Origin: Trifolium pratense
Taxonomy: Eukaryota; Streptophyta; Magnoliopsida; Fabales; Fabaceae
Reading direction: 5' to 3'
DNA length: 64,000 nucleotides
NCBI RefSeq assembly: GCF_020283565.1
Contig: NC_060059.1
Location: forward strand, 10,919,501 to 10,983,500
The notes below the pieces were generated by a model. It was given only the letters and a program-made list of their open reading frames with translations, was not told the origin of the DNA and did not search any database. Of the stretch, positions 53,911 through 64,000 are shown piece by piece (within the stretch, counting starts at the first letter, position 1; every line of letters starts with the position of its first letter). Position numbers and translations under genes: made by a program.

Positions 53911-54435
53911 TTAATTTCATTCAGTTCACACTATGAGTAGTTATTCTAAGTTTTTTGTATCAGATATAATTATTCTATCAAGGTTGGGTACATGCACATA
54001 CAAAAAATTAATAATGGTCCAAGTAGCTAACCAGTAATTTTCTTTGAAGATATTGAATGCCCCATTTAAAACAGTTTATAATATGTTCTTGATTAAATGG
54101 AGCATGTTATGCAAAGTTAATGTCCTTAAATTATTGGCTTTTTGTCCTTGTCCTTTGTTTTAAGTCTTTCTACTGAATCTGTTGTTTGTTTGTATCATTA
54201 TATTCACAAAGTTTGGTGTTGGTGGATCCATTTCCATAGACAGTTCCAATTTGTACTTTTATAAAACTGTTTCTTTGCACTCAAACTGAACATCAATGGA
54301 TTTTTTGAATTAACATTAGTGAGTGGGGACCGAATATGCATGCACTCAAATCTGTTTCTATGTTTACTATTGGTTCTAGCATGTTTGTCAGGAGCATATT
54401 GTATCCCCACATAAGTACTTTTCACCTCAAACTTA

Positions 54436-54642
54436 GGGTCCGTTTAGCTTAGCTTTTTTTGAGCTTATGCAATATAAATTAAGTTTTATGTTATTTTATA
54501 AGTTTACACTAGTGAAAATTGTAATTTTATAAGCTATTTTATCGTAAACTACCTTAACAAACTTATAATAATATATAAAGTTTGCATAAGTTGTTTGCAT
54601 AAGCTCTAAATAAGAGGGAAAAAAGTCAGGTCAAACGATACC
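54436..54642. mobile_element. MITE with TTA flanks
   Basis: Ends GGGTCCGTTTAGCTTAGC and the complement of GGTATCGTTTGACCTGAC between TTA trinucleotides, with internal AGCTTATGC / GCATAAGCT inverted stretches. Related to 35477-35704. Confidence 0.65.
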
Positions 54643-55229
54643 TTAGATTCAGCTTTGCACCACAATTTGATGTCACGGAATTGTTGACATTTTTATATGT
54701 TAAAAACATTCCACCCTACTAACAATTCAATGAAAATTCTATGAAACATTCTTAATTTAATTTAAAGTTTCAAAATAATCATTTAACTCAATTTTTTTTC
54801 CGGGGCAAGGAAAATCTTAAAACTCAAAAAACACTTATAAAAACATTAGCTGGCTCGAAACGAGACCTTTCATATAATCATATTCAAGACCTGTTTATTT
54901 ATTACTAGACTAAATCAATGTTATACTTAGCCAAAATCTTACTCCTATGAACAATGTCAATTTTTTTCATATATGATCAGTGACCAAAGAGAAATGAGAA
55001 TCTGCAATCTTTGATCTTTTCTAAAGAAGTAAGCAAATTACCTGAAAATTACTAGTACAGTTCAATAATTTTGGGAGAGTGTGAAAATAGGTATAAGAGG
55101 AATGAAAAACACTTTCTTGGGAGGGTGTGAAAATTACTATAGTTCAATAATTTTTGAGAGGGGGTGAAAATAGGTATGTATAAGAGCAAATTGGCAAAAG
55201 ATATATATAACTTCTTGGCAGATAAACAG

Positions 55230-55622
55230 GGCAAGTTCTAACATGCACAAGTGCACTATATGGTGTATGGTGCACAAGTGGATGATTTTATTATAACGAA
55301 TACGAATTTTACAAAATCCACCGTTTGATTGAAAGTTTATATCATATAGATTATCCATAATTATTTTTGAAAAAATTGAAAATCATTTGATACGTTATTG
55401 AGACCCTTTAAAATTAACGGTTTATGAATTTTTATTAAATACCGTTAATCTTTATGAGTCTCAATAACATATCAAACGATTTTAAATTTTTTTATGGATG
55501 ATCTATATAATATAAAATTTTAATCAAACGGTGGATTTTGTAAAATTCGTAATCGTTATAATAAAACCGCTCACTTGTACACCGTGCACCATATGATGCA
55601 CTTGTGCATGTTAGCCAAAGCC
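55230..55622. mobile_element. MULE-type foldback MITE with perfect 9-bp duplication
   Basis: A 393-bp element flanked by exact GATAAACAG (55221-55229, 55623-55631). The two arms (about 190 bases each) are near-complete inverted copies: CTAACATGCACAAGTGCA at both ends, then GTGGATTTTGTAAAATTCGT / its complement, to a central TCAATAAC pair. There is no coding capacity. Confidence 0.92.
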
Positions 55623-56850
55623 GATAAACAGACTTAATAAAAGACACTTTCTTCCAAGTGGTATGTCAAATGCGAGTAAGAGTTAGGATAATCTCGATCT
55701 ATTTTAACAGTAATCCCATAAAGATTATAAATTCAAGATTTTATATTGAAAATAAACCTCAACAAGAAACCAAAAAAGTTAAGGCATTGATTTACTATTC
55801 CTCCTCTAAATTTCTGCTATTATTTCAACTTTTTTAGTAATCATTTTACACACATAGGAGTTGCTAGGTTAAAGTTGGAGCACACAATTGTGCTCTCAAT
55901 AATGGTCATAAAGGAAATAATTAATGGGAATATTCATCCAACTAGGTAAAAATGTTAGGATACACTTGAACACTTAAGATAACTAAATCATCAAAGAGAA
56001 AACGTATTAAGAGTTGAGTTGCTAGTCACTTGTTTGGAACCAAGGGCAAGGATGAACCTTTGACTATGCATGTCAAAAAGCAATGAAATTCTAATAAACC
56101 TATTTCATGCATGTAAGAATACTTATAAGAGTCCTGTAAAACAAAATACTATCTATAAGGGTGCACAGTGCACTACAAGTCTATCCTAAATGCTGCATCA
56201 CTGCTTAGTTAATTAAGGGCACATGTTAATAAAATAGAGGGGTATTTTTTTATGTGATAATAGTGTAATTTTTACACATAATTTAATCAAATCACACTAT
56301 AATATCTATCACTTTGTTATGTTAATTTCCAAATTATTTTTATGAATGTATATGACAAGATATAATTTGATATTTGTATAAAAGTTTACACTATAATTAT
56401 ATAATATAGTTATTGTCACAAAATATTAAAAGGAAATTTAAAAATAAAGAAATTTACATATTTTCTATTTTGACAACAATAAAATTGAATTTAATAGAAA
56501 ATTATTTTAGTTCATAAAAAAAATATATCCCACCAAAATGTTTCATTTCATTGGTTGGTTACTCACTCGATTTAGTCCAAAGTATATAATATCTATTAAT
56601 TTAAAAAATATAAACGTGACAATAGCTTAAATAAAATAAATTTATTAATTTAATAAATTTTACAAAAAAGGTCACAATAGTTTCATTTATATTTTAATAA
56701 AATTTTATAATAAAATTTTAAATATTTTATTTTAAATAATTTTTTGCATTAATATAATGACAAATTTAAATTAAAAAGAAAGTATTATTAATAACAGTGA
56801 CATTAATTATTATTAATATTTTTAAAATTTGAACTTTCTGATCCTTGTTC

Positions 56851-58450
56851 ATGAAAACACAATAGTCCCAAATGGATATGTAGCATTTATATAAGTTAAC
56901 AGAATTTGAAGAATGTGGATATAGAAATGCAATGAAAACTGAATGAGATAATAACAAAGCTGAAGAATGAGCTCTGATCTGCTGCGATTATCGCGGCTGC
57001 AGATCGAGGTGGAATCGCATCCTCGCGAGGGAGCAATAAAGGAAAAAACCGAAAAATAAAATTGGAAGAAGATGAAGAAGAAGAAAACCTGGAGGAGTTT
57101 CTCGCTGTTTCTGGTAACATTGGTTGAGTTTTCCGGCGAGATTTGGCTGCCGGTGAAATCCAAGTTGTTTCTGATATTACACAAAGGCAAAGTGGCAGCG
57201 ACGATGATGAAAATGATGGGCCTTTTTCTCTCATGTCTTTCTTTTTGTGAATTCGATTAAATTTCACATCAATAACAATAATCTTGATGTGTGGAGCAAA
57301 TACGATTAAAACAGCCAAACAATAATTTTTCAAAAACATGATTTTCTGATTTTTATGATTTCAAGACATTATTCAACATTTATGTTGTCATTTTATGTAT
57401 TTATTTCGTAATTTTTTCTCTTATGTTATCACCTCTTTATTTTTTAATTTTTCTCTTTTCACACACATAAAATTACGCAGCTATAGTGTTGTGGTCGGAG
57501 GTGATCCAAATTCTTCTCTCGCTCCATCAAATTATTATTATTTTTGTCAAATTCACTCTTCGGATTTTAAAACTTGGAAGAAAAATTTCTCGATTTTATA
57601 ATTTCAATGTATGTATGGTTTAAATCCTTCTTCTATTTCTCCTAACTTTTACATTTTTAAAACCTCTCAAAAACCAAAAACACAAAATTTCTCCAAACTA
57701 AAAAAAAAAACAAAAACTCAAAATCCTCCAAAGTCCAAACTATTTACATGTTTGAAGTTTTGAAAATTTGAGAAGAGGTTTGTATTCATTGGTTGTTGGG
57801 TTATTGTCCGGTTGGGGTATATAGAAGAGCATTCCTGCTTGGAATGTTGTATAAGAGTTTGTCATATTTGGTCCTGATTTATAGTCAATTTGGCATTGGA
57901 AAAGAAAAACACGACTATTATTTAATATTCTCTTCGATTTTTTTTATAAGAGATAATTTGATAAATAAAAATTGATATATTTGGATAATATTATGAATTA
58001 GATACATCAACTAAAAAGGACCGGAGGTAGTATATGACAATTAAAAAATGGCACTATATAGTGGCAAAAAAAAAGGAATGTTATATAAATATAAGAAAGA
58101 AAAATGATGCTTAAAAATCGATTTTGCCCTTTAAGCATATTTTTTTTTTTCGTTTTTTTCCTCTTGATTGAAGGGTAAAATTAGGATATTTGGCCTAAAG
58201 TTCTCTCATTCATTCTAAGACCTCCTTGATTGAATGTACTAATGTAGTATTTTATTTTATTTTATTTTCCTACCTTTCTTTTCCGGATTTGAATTTTTGT
58301 ATGAGATAAAGAAAATAAAAAAACACAAACAAATAAACGCCACACTTGTTTGTTGGTTTCAAGAAAGTTGACATTCAATATGAATTAATCTATAAAATGA
58401 TATAATTACACATCCTCTCAATGTGCAAAATCATTAATTAAAATTAATAA
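56851..58450. other. Unassigned, with short C/G-richer core at 56970-57250
   Basis: A core of about 280 bases is less A/T-rich and has open frames on both strands (147 codons on minus, 62 codons on plus beginning MKKKKTWRSFSLFLVTL). None shows a family, and the minus frame is Ser-rich because of a GAA repeat on the other strand. It may be a first exon or leader of an unrecognised transcript. A Stowaway-like end (GGACCGGAGGTAGTATA) lies near 58018-58034. Confidence 0.4.
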
Positions 58451-58453
58451 TAA

Positions 58454-58627
58454 GGGTCATGTTAACATGTGCATAAAAGACACATGTTAAGGTTCTAAAT
58501 ATAGAAAATTGCATTTATTGTTAGACAAAAATTTAATGCTTGAGAAGTTAAATGCACATATTTCAATATATTATTTCTACTTTTGCTTCTTTAACATGTG
58601 TCTTTGGTGCACATGTTAACATTTTCC
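58454..58627. mobile_element. Small MULE-like foldback MITE
   Basis: A 174-bp element with left arm ATGTTAACATGTGC..AAAGACACATGTTAA and its inverted copy at the right. The flanks are TAATAATAA (58445-58453) and TAATAACAA (58628-58636), 8 of 9 identical. Confidence 0.75.
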
Positions 58628-58651
58628 TAATAACAATAGTTGCTTATCAAC

Positions 58652-58903
58652 TTAATGTAAGGCACTAACATAGTATCTATACAACAAGAAGTATGAGACA
58701 AATGAAATGAAAGTGGGAACAAGAAACATCATTCTCTTTGACACTACAATTTGATAACTCTCGGTTCCTTCTTCAATGATAGGCTTCAATCTTGGAAATC
58801 TAGAAGAAGAACATTTTTGAGGAGTTATGATTAGAGCAGGTGCAACCTCACCACAATTTTGGATCTTTCCTCTCATTCCAACCTTCACCATCTTTCTTAG
58901 CAT
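58652..58903 (-). CDS. Candidate 83-aa single-pass membrane protein
   Basis: Single exon of 83 residues with an ATG at 58903. The first 60 residues are hydrophilic, basic at the start (MLRKMVKVGMRGK) with a well-mixed composition (CGEVAPALIITPQKC, FPRLKPIIEEGTESYQI). The last 23 (about 57-80, MMFLVPTFISFVSYFLLYRYY) form one clear membrane helix close to the C-terminus, as in tail-anchored proteins. Codon use looks coding, and a TATATATAAATATAT stretch lies about 130 bases upstream on the same strand. I do not recognise a family. A MITE begins 24 bases past the stop, so it may be part of the 3' UTR. It could still be a chance frame. Confidence 0.5.
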   Translation of the reverse strand: MLRKMVKVGMRGKIQNCGEVAPALIITPQKCSSSRFPRLKPIIEEGTESYQIVVSKRMMFLVPTFISFVSYFLLYRYYVSALH

Positions 58904-59553
58904 GATATATATTAATTAACCTTAATTAATCACAATTTGTAATTAAGCAAATTAACTCTTTTGTATTTTTTTTCTTGATCTTCTTTTGATAGAAGATGGG
59001 TTTGAGGGAATAACAAATGAACCATATATTTATATATATTGGGGGTGTGAATATATTTGGTTGGCAAAGTATGAAAATCATTGGTTGAAATTTGTGACAA
59101 CTCATTAGTGCTTGAAAATTTCTTTGTTGTTTGGATCTATAGAGAGATTTCACAGCAATGACAACAGCAAAACCTTTTATGGCCATTCTAGAAGCAGTGT
59201 AAACATAGTAAAATTACGTGTACACAACGACTTATGAAATGTTCTTCTAGAATACAAATTTTTAATTAGTGGTATGCACAATTTAATTTCTCTTTGTTTT
59301 TTAGCGGATGCACATTAATTTATTTTCAACTATGAAGTTCACATACTCTAAAATTTAGACATATTTGTACCAAATACCATACAAAATTGTTTTTACATCT
59401 TCCTATGCAACTTATTCCAAGGAAAACTCACAAAAACATACTTCAAATTTTCATGTTTTACTTTTTCTTAATAAGTGTGATTTTTTTATTTTCCCTTATA
59501 ATTTGGGACGGAGGGAGTACATATTAATATTTGTACCAAATACTTGCTATTTT
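58904..59553. other. Promoter of the small gene and repeat debris
   Basis: The 86-codon minus frame at 58926-59186 spans the TATA region of the small gene and is not supported. A lone Stowaway end (GGGACGGAGGGAGTA) is at 59506-59520. Confidence 0.5.
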
Positions 59554-59907
59554 AACTCCTTAACTTTTAAAATAACACTTTTAGTCCCTAACTTTCACAA
59601 ATTTATGATTTTGGCTGTCTAACAAAGCCAACGCACATATGGCAAATGAATCAAAGCCACGTTAGCATGTCTTGTCACGTGGACAATGACTTGCGTGCCA
59701 CGTCAATATATGTGGTCGTCATGCTGACAGGGCATGTGTATCATTGTCCATGTGGCAAGACATGCTGACGTGAAATGTGAATCACATGTTACATGTGCGT
59801 TGACTTGATCAAAATTAATGTGAATCATTGTTTTGCAAAAGGGACTAAAGTTCAGGGACGGATTCAGGAATCTATAAAATGGGGGGCCGGAATAATTAAA
59901 TAACAAA

Positions 59908-60681
59908 GAGTAGGGTTATATTGACTCCAAGAGTAACTTTAAAGAGTTACACCACATCCCCACCATTGATTTTGTTTAAATCTAATGGACTGAAATTAAT
60001 TCTCATTAATAATGATGGACTTCATCTTCCCTAATTATTTCTCATCACATTTATGATTTTTTTTGACAATTTTATAGTTTCCTTTTATTATGCTTAATAT
60101 TCATTATTTCCTTAATCATATTTTTTATACCACAATTAATAATTGTTAAAATAATAAAAGAAGAAGCAATATCCACATATTCTTTCGAATCTCATGTGTA
60201 TTATGCAAGAATGATTTCTTAACCATGAAAGCTAAAAGAATGTGTCAAGTGACATTACATCTCTCTATAAATAACAAGTTGAATTTGTTGATTTTTTTAA
60301 CAGATTGAATTTGTTGATGATTTTATATAGGGACATGTAAACATTATCAAGAATGTCAAGTGTCATTCTTTAAGATTAATTGTAATCTTATATATGCTAA
60401 ACCTAACCCTAAAGAAGAATATGTCAAGAACCTTTCTCTTCTACTTCCTGACGATTTTGATCTAGGGACCTATGTTGTTCCTTAATTGATAGAATAAAAG
60501 AAAAGGAAAGTATTAATTTTGAGAAAGAGTGAATCATAATGTTGTGAAGAATAATTAGGGAAGATGAGGTCTATGATTATTATTGAGAATTAAATTTAGT
60601 CCATTAGATCTAAACAAAATCAATGGTGGGGATATGGAGTAACTCGTTAAAGTTACTCTTGGAGTCAATATAACCCTCCTC
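59908..60681. mobile_element. MULE-type MITE nested in the hAT element
   Basis: A 774-bp element with inverted ends of about 140 bases, starting GAGTAGGGTTATATTGACTC and GAGGAGGGTTATATTGACTC, continuing through AACTTTAA.GAGTTAC and CCCCACCATTGATTTTGTTT. It is flanked by exact AATAACAAA (59899-59907, 60682-60690). No coding capacity. The flanking sequence is hAT sequence, so this is the younger insertion. Confidence 0.92.
60279..60318 (-). repeat. Short direct-repeat insertion inside the MULE MITE
   Basis: TTGAATTTGTTGAT is exact at 60279-60292 and 60305-60318, enclosing TTTTTTAACAGA. It resembles the tail-only class. If so, it is a fourth level in the nest. Confidence 0.4.
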
Positions 60682-60789
60682 AATAACAAATATTAAATAA
60701 ATCATAATAATTATAATAGTACTTAAATATGCTTAATAAAAAATAAAAAATACATTACATTGTTTATCTAAATTGTACATGACATTACT

Positions 60790-60915
60790 CTATATCATAA
60801 AATTCATCAACAACTGAATCGTATTAGGTTGAAATTCATTTTCTATCTTATTTCTCAACCTATTTTTCACAATCTTCATAGCAAAAAATAATCTTTCACT
60901 TGTAGCAAACGATCA
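60790..60915 (-). pseudogene. hAT transposase dimerisation (hATC) remnant
   Basis: One open stretch on the minus strand reads SFATSERLFFAMKIVKNRLR and then NKIENEFQPNTIQLLMNF before a stop. This matches the hATC motif (A..ERSFSAMK.IK.RLRN.M) of plant hAT transposases. The upstream part of the transposase is missing. Confidence 0.75.
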
Positions 60916-61235
60916 GAACTAACTTAATTGAATTTGGACTTTAATAGTGTATTATATATATTATCAAAATATTTTAAGGTAAATTGTTACAATTACTATG
61001 TTGTGGGTGCATGTTTTGCACTAAACGGTCGTTACTAATCTTTTAACACATCTCTCAAATATCAATTTATGTAGTATGTATCAAGAACAAGATATGAGAA
61101 CAAAAATATGACAAGAGGGGGGGGCCTCAGCCCCTACTTGCCCCCCCTTATGTCCGTCCATGCTAAAGTTAGTAGGTTAAAATCGCAAATTTGTGAAAGT
61201 TATGAGGCTAAAAATACTATTTTGAAAATTAAAGA

Positions 61236-62436
61236 CCAAAATTGCAAGTTTGTAGAAGTTAATTGGCCAAAAACACAATTTAGCATACTAAATATCGATA
61301 TCTCATGAATATATGCGTATACGTATCTTTTGAGTGTTCATTTTTTTGTTACATCTTAGAAACTATTTAGCCCTCATCTGATAAACTTTTTTGTCGTCCC
61401 TAACTAAATACTATGTGCTTTCTGATCAAATACCATTATCTGAAGGTCCGAAGAACTATCTTCTGTCGATGTCTCGTTGCTATTGTCAACCTATATCAAA
61501 ACATTTTTTAATAGGGTCTTACTAACTAATGCTCCGCATGACATGACTTACTTTATGAAATAAATGCAGAGTTTGGCATTATTATTCCTTAATATTCAGT
61601 ATCCCTTTTACTATATAATTTAGTTAATCAATATATTTGACATGGGTCCATTAAATTATCCACTTCCGACTGATTGCAACTCGTTGCTTCTAAATCTGGC
61701 CATTGATATATTGGATTAAAGATTGCTATATAATACAAATTTTGCTTCAACTTGCATAGTCCTCCTTTTGCATTATCGATCGTATATACCCTCACTAATA
61801 CGGCATACATACGTTCCAATCCATGTCTTCTGGTAATTGCGACTTGATACTTGAATTGATAGTACCACTCTTTCTAATTGGAAGCTGCATGCATGTGACA
61901 TTGTTAGTGATGTCATGCATACTACTTTATTTATTACATGCAGGAAAGCTTTTATGTGTGATATATATGGAAATTAGATCATATGGAAGTCGATAACAAT
62001 TAGAAAGGGCGAATTGAGTGAATTATATCAAAATAATCAAACCAATATGTGTAAGAAACATTATTTTGTTGACAATAATTTGTCTAAGAAACATTGAAAT
62101 TTAAACAACCGTGCAAGCATATACATAATAGATAGTACACACGTAAATGTGTGTGCCCAAGCTAATATTATGTGTCGGGTGTGAGACGGCATCGAGTCTC
62201 CAAAATTTTAAGGATTTTTAGAGTCTCAAAATTTTGAGAGCTTATAATAATAGTTATAAATTGTTAATTTTTATTAAATATCTCATGTGTATTAATATAT
62301 TAGTGGTCAATTATGATGTTTATGTGTGCAAGTTCATTAATTGAAATCTCAACATTGTCATTTTTTTTTTTCATAGTATTTAGCTCTAGTTATTTAAATT
62401 AAATTAAAGTTTTTTTTTTAAACAAGTTAAAATAAG

Positions 62437-62467
<31 letters not shown>

Positions 62468-62586
62468 ATTAAAAAAACAGTCTCCACAACACAAGGTGTG
62501 CTGATATAGACTACAAAAATCTACAAAGAGACATAGAAAGAAATAGAGGCAAGGTCTGTGTCGTTTTATTCTCTGCCAACTTCACC
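61236..62586. other. Intergenic before the DUF4283-like frame
   Basis: No gene. 62170-62250 contains inverted-orientation relatives of the hAT-like element at 18319 (TCTCAAAATTTTGAGAG, GACGGCATCGAG). A (TA)n run lies at 62438-62462. Confidence 0.5.
62438..62462. repeat. (TA)n microsatellite
   Basis: A pure TA run of about 25 bases. Confidence 0.9.
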
Positions 62587-64000
62587 ATGGAAGGTTTGAA
62601 CATTAATGAGGTGGGAGGAACCGGATCCGACAATGGTACCTTAACACCTGAGGAATTAGTTGATTGTTGTCTCATTGGTAAGCTGCTGGTCAATAAAACC
62701 ATCCGATTTTCTGCTTTTCAAGAGAGATTTGCTCATCTATGGCAACCAGGCCAGGGGGTTGAAATTGGTGCTATGGAAGATAACAAATACATGTTCCAAT
62801 TTTTTCATCCTTTGGACATGGAGAGAATTTACCAGGGCAGTCCATGGTTGTTTGAAAACCACATGTTGATCTTGAGGAAAGCGCAATTCGGTGAAGAACC
62901 TACTACGATGCCGATGAACACGACTGAAATCTGGGTTCAAGTCCATCAATTACCTTTTGGTTTCATGTATGAGTCAATAGGAAGGCTGGTTGGCAGCCAC
63001 ATTGGAAAGTTTGTTCAGTACGATGACATTAACAACTGTGGATCATGGAGGAAATTCATGCGAATTCGGGTGGAAATAAATGTCAATGAACCGTTGAAGA
63101 AGAGTTGGGCCTTTGATCGTGAAGGAGGGGAACCGGTTCAGGTTTACTTCAAATATGAAAAGCTGGGTAACTTCTGCTTTGTTTGTGGCATCATAGGTCA
63201 TACAGAAAATTACTGCAGCAAGAAACTTGAGTCAGGATATGATGCAGGCGAGAGGGGCTGGGGGAACTACTTAAAGGCAGAGAATGGCAACACTAATGGA
63301 GGAGTCACCGCCAACAAATGGTTGAGGGGCGGTCGGAGCACCGGCAGAGGCAGTCGCGGTGGTGCGTTTAATACTGGAGTCAATGCAGGTACAGACAATG
63401 CAGTTATTAACGCTGACGTTAGGCTTCATGCTATTCATGGCAGAATTAAAATTGGTCGTGATGCCAGCACAAGAAGACTCATTTTTTTCAAACTGATGGA
63501 GGAAGTATTGGAAGGCATTAACACGGGTAATCAATGTTGGATCCGTTTTGATGTGTTTAGTGGAAAGCTGATGAATGTTAATGATGAGGGTGGAAGTAAC
63601 AGATCAAGGAATGTAAATGAGCAAAACATGATCATTCCTGTAGGCCCACAACCAAGTCAGCCTATTACTCATCAAATGGAGAGAGGGGGAACAAGCTCGA
63701 AGACAAATTTCAAAGGGGGTATTGATAGTACTCTGCTGACAGCTATTATTACTAGCCCAAAACACATGCTACCCAACAACGCTAGCTCCTTGGGCCTAAC
63801 AATGATTCCATATCAGAAGCTTTTGAAAGGAGAAGCAACAAGTATTCAAGCTGAAGAGGGAGTACCAAAGAAAAGACCAAGGAATGAAAATGAAATGTTG
63901 AACCAGGATATGCAAGTGGATGAAGAGATAACTGCTACAAGGGTTGCTGAGGCTGACATCATCATGCAAAAAAATCCCCTTTTTGATGTTAATATTGTAA
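62587..64000 (+). CDS. DUF4283 / CCHC zinc-knuckle protein, LINE ORF1-like, partial
   Basis: An uninterrupted frame of 471 codons from the ATG at 62587 to the window edge, with no stop, so the 3' end is missing. The N-terminal part (about 20-190) reads LIGKLLVNKTIRFSAFQERF, MEDNKYMFQFFHPLDMERI, then GSPWLFENHMLILRK and TEIWVQVHQLPFGFM, the order of the DUF4283 domain of plant L1-type ORF1 proteins. A zinc knuckle C-x2-C-x4-H-x4-C (CFVCGIIGHTENYC) follows at about 199-212. After it comes a Gly/Arg/Asn-rich stretch (GRGSRGGAF) and a hydrophilic tail. These proteins bind nucleic acid and in LINEs form the RNP. An intact reverse transcriptase would be expected downstream outside the window; if absent, this is a host gene or a truncated copy. 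The A/T-rich, repeat-laden upstream favours a transposon. Confidence 0.8.
   Translation, partial: MEGLNINEVGGTGSDNGTLTPEELVDCCLIGKLLVNKTIRFSAFQERFAHLWQPGQGVEIGAMEDNKYMFQFFHPLDMERIYQGSPWLFENHMLILRKAQFGEEPTTMPMNTTEIWVQVHQLPFGFMYESIGRLVGSHIGKFVQYDDINNCGSWRKFMRIRVEINVNEPLKKSWAFDREGGEPVQVYFKYEKLGNFCFVCGIIGHTENYCSKKLESGYDAGERGWGNYLKAENGNTNGGVTANKWLRGGRSTGRGSRGGAFNTGVNAGTDNAVINADVRLHAIHGRIKIGRDASTRRLIFFKLMEEVLEGINTGNQCWIRFDVFSGKLMNVNDEGGSNRSRNVNEQNMIIPVGPQPSQPITHQMERGGTSSKTNFKGGIDSTLLTAIITSPKHMLPNNASSLGLTMIPYQKLLKGEATSIQAEEGVPKKRPRNENEMLNQDMQVDEEITATRVAEADIIMQKNPLFDVNIV

Larger units (their letters stand above)
53529..56850. other. OAT 3' flank and repeat-rich intergenic
   Basis: Apart from the three MITEs listed separately (53776, 54436, 55230), no gene is supported. 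55640-56850 is A/T-rich with nothing recognised. Confidence 0.55.
59853..61162. mobile_element. Degenerate hAT element with 8-bp target duplication
   Basis: A 1310-bp element including its own nested insert. The left end CAGGGACGGATTCAGG and the complement of the right end (CATGGACGGACATAAG) share 9 of the first 10 bases. Exact CTAAAGTT flanks both sides (59845-59852, 61163-61170). G-run subterminal sequences (GGGGGGCC / GGCCTC..CCCCCC) and an antisense hATC fragment support a hAT identity. Confidence 0.85.
59554..61235. mobile_element. Outer foldback element, split by a hAT insertion
   Basis: The left part (59554-59852) and right part (61171-61235) carry matching inverted ends: TTAACTTTTAAAATA..TTTTTAGTCC..TAACTTTCACAAATTT on the left and its diverged complement on the right. 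The left part also has a G/C-richer GCCACGT / ACGTGGC core. The hAT duplication CTAAAGTT lies at the split point (59845-59852, 61163-61170), showing that one element was cut in two. Confidence 0.7.

Noticed and set aside
57072..57260. 62-codon plus frame with signal-peptide-like start MKKKKTWRSFSLFLVTL
   Set aside because: A short hydrophobic run after lysines is expected by chance here; no cysteine pattern, family or clear promoter.
56896..57339. 147-codon minus-strand frame
   Set aside because: The Ser run comes from a GAA repeat on the other strand; the C-terminal part is low complexity and no domain is visible.
58926..59186. 86-codon minus frame MAIKGFAVVIAV
   Set aside because: It runs through the TATATATA promoter-like region of the small gene and has no coding character after the first 15 residues.

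Overview
This is a gene-sparse, A/T-rich stretch of plant nuclear DNA. Introns with GT..AG borders (one GC..AG), plant-only families (FAR1-related, GATL, ABP1) and very many small transposons all point to a eudicot. The wording of the proteins and the repeat content fit a papilionoid legume of the Medicago/Trifolium type, but that is an inference from memory and no search was run. Nothing prokaryotic or viral is seen.

Layout. 0-3.1 kb: intergenic. 3.2-3.9 kb (+): single-exon protein with a duplicated FxDFIxRAKKKIRT motif. 5.4-8.1 kb (-): FAR1-related (FRS) protein, a domesticated MULE transposase, whose start codon appears to be made by splicing. 8.5-22 kb: about 13 kb with no gene that I can support, filled with MITEs, hAT elements, SINEs and a dead RNase H fragment. 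22.1-26.4 kb (+): ALKBH10B-like RNA m6A demethylase, 7 exons, one GC-AG intron. 28.6-30.0 kb (-): BSD-domain protein. 31.6-32.7 kb (-): GATL-type GT8 glycosyltransferase. 33.6-36.0 kb (-): ABP1, 4 exons, ending in KDEL. 36-39 kb: degraded gene-like and LINE fragments. 39.8-44.4 kb (+): five-KH-domain RNA-binding protein, 7 coding exons. 48.6-53.5 kb (+): ornithine delta-aminotransferase, 10 exons. 58.65-58.90 kb (-): candidate 83-aa membrane protein. 59.5-61.2 kb: a three-level nest of transposons. 62.6 kb to the end (+): an open frame with a DUF4283-like region and a CCHC knuckle, cut by the window edge.

The genes do not form a pathway. ALKBH10B, the KH protein and possibly the DUF4283 frame touch RNA; GATL acts in the Golgi on cell-wall polymers; ABP1 is ER-retained; OAT is mitochondrial. 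The most unusual material is in the mobile DNA: precise target-site duplications that resolve several elements, a MITE family built from repeated TTCGGTTT..AAACCGAA palindromes, and about a dozen tiny insertions that are little more than a poly(A) tail between 9-19 nt direct repeats. All exon borders were read by eye from splice signals, frame continuity and family knowledge.
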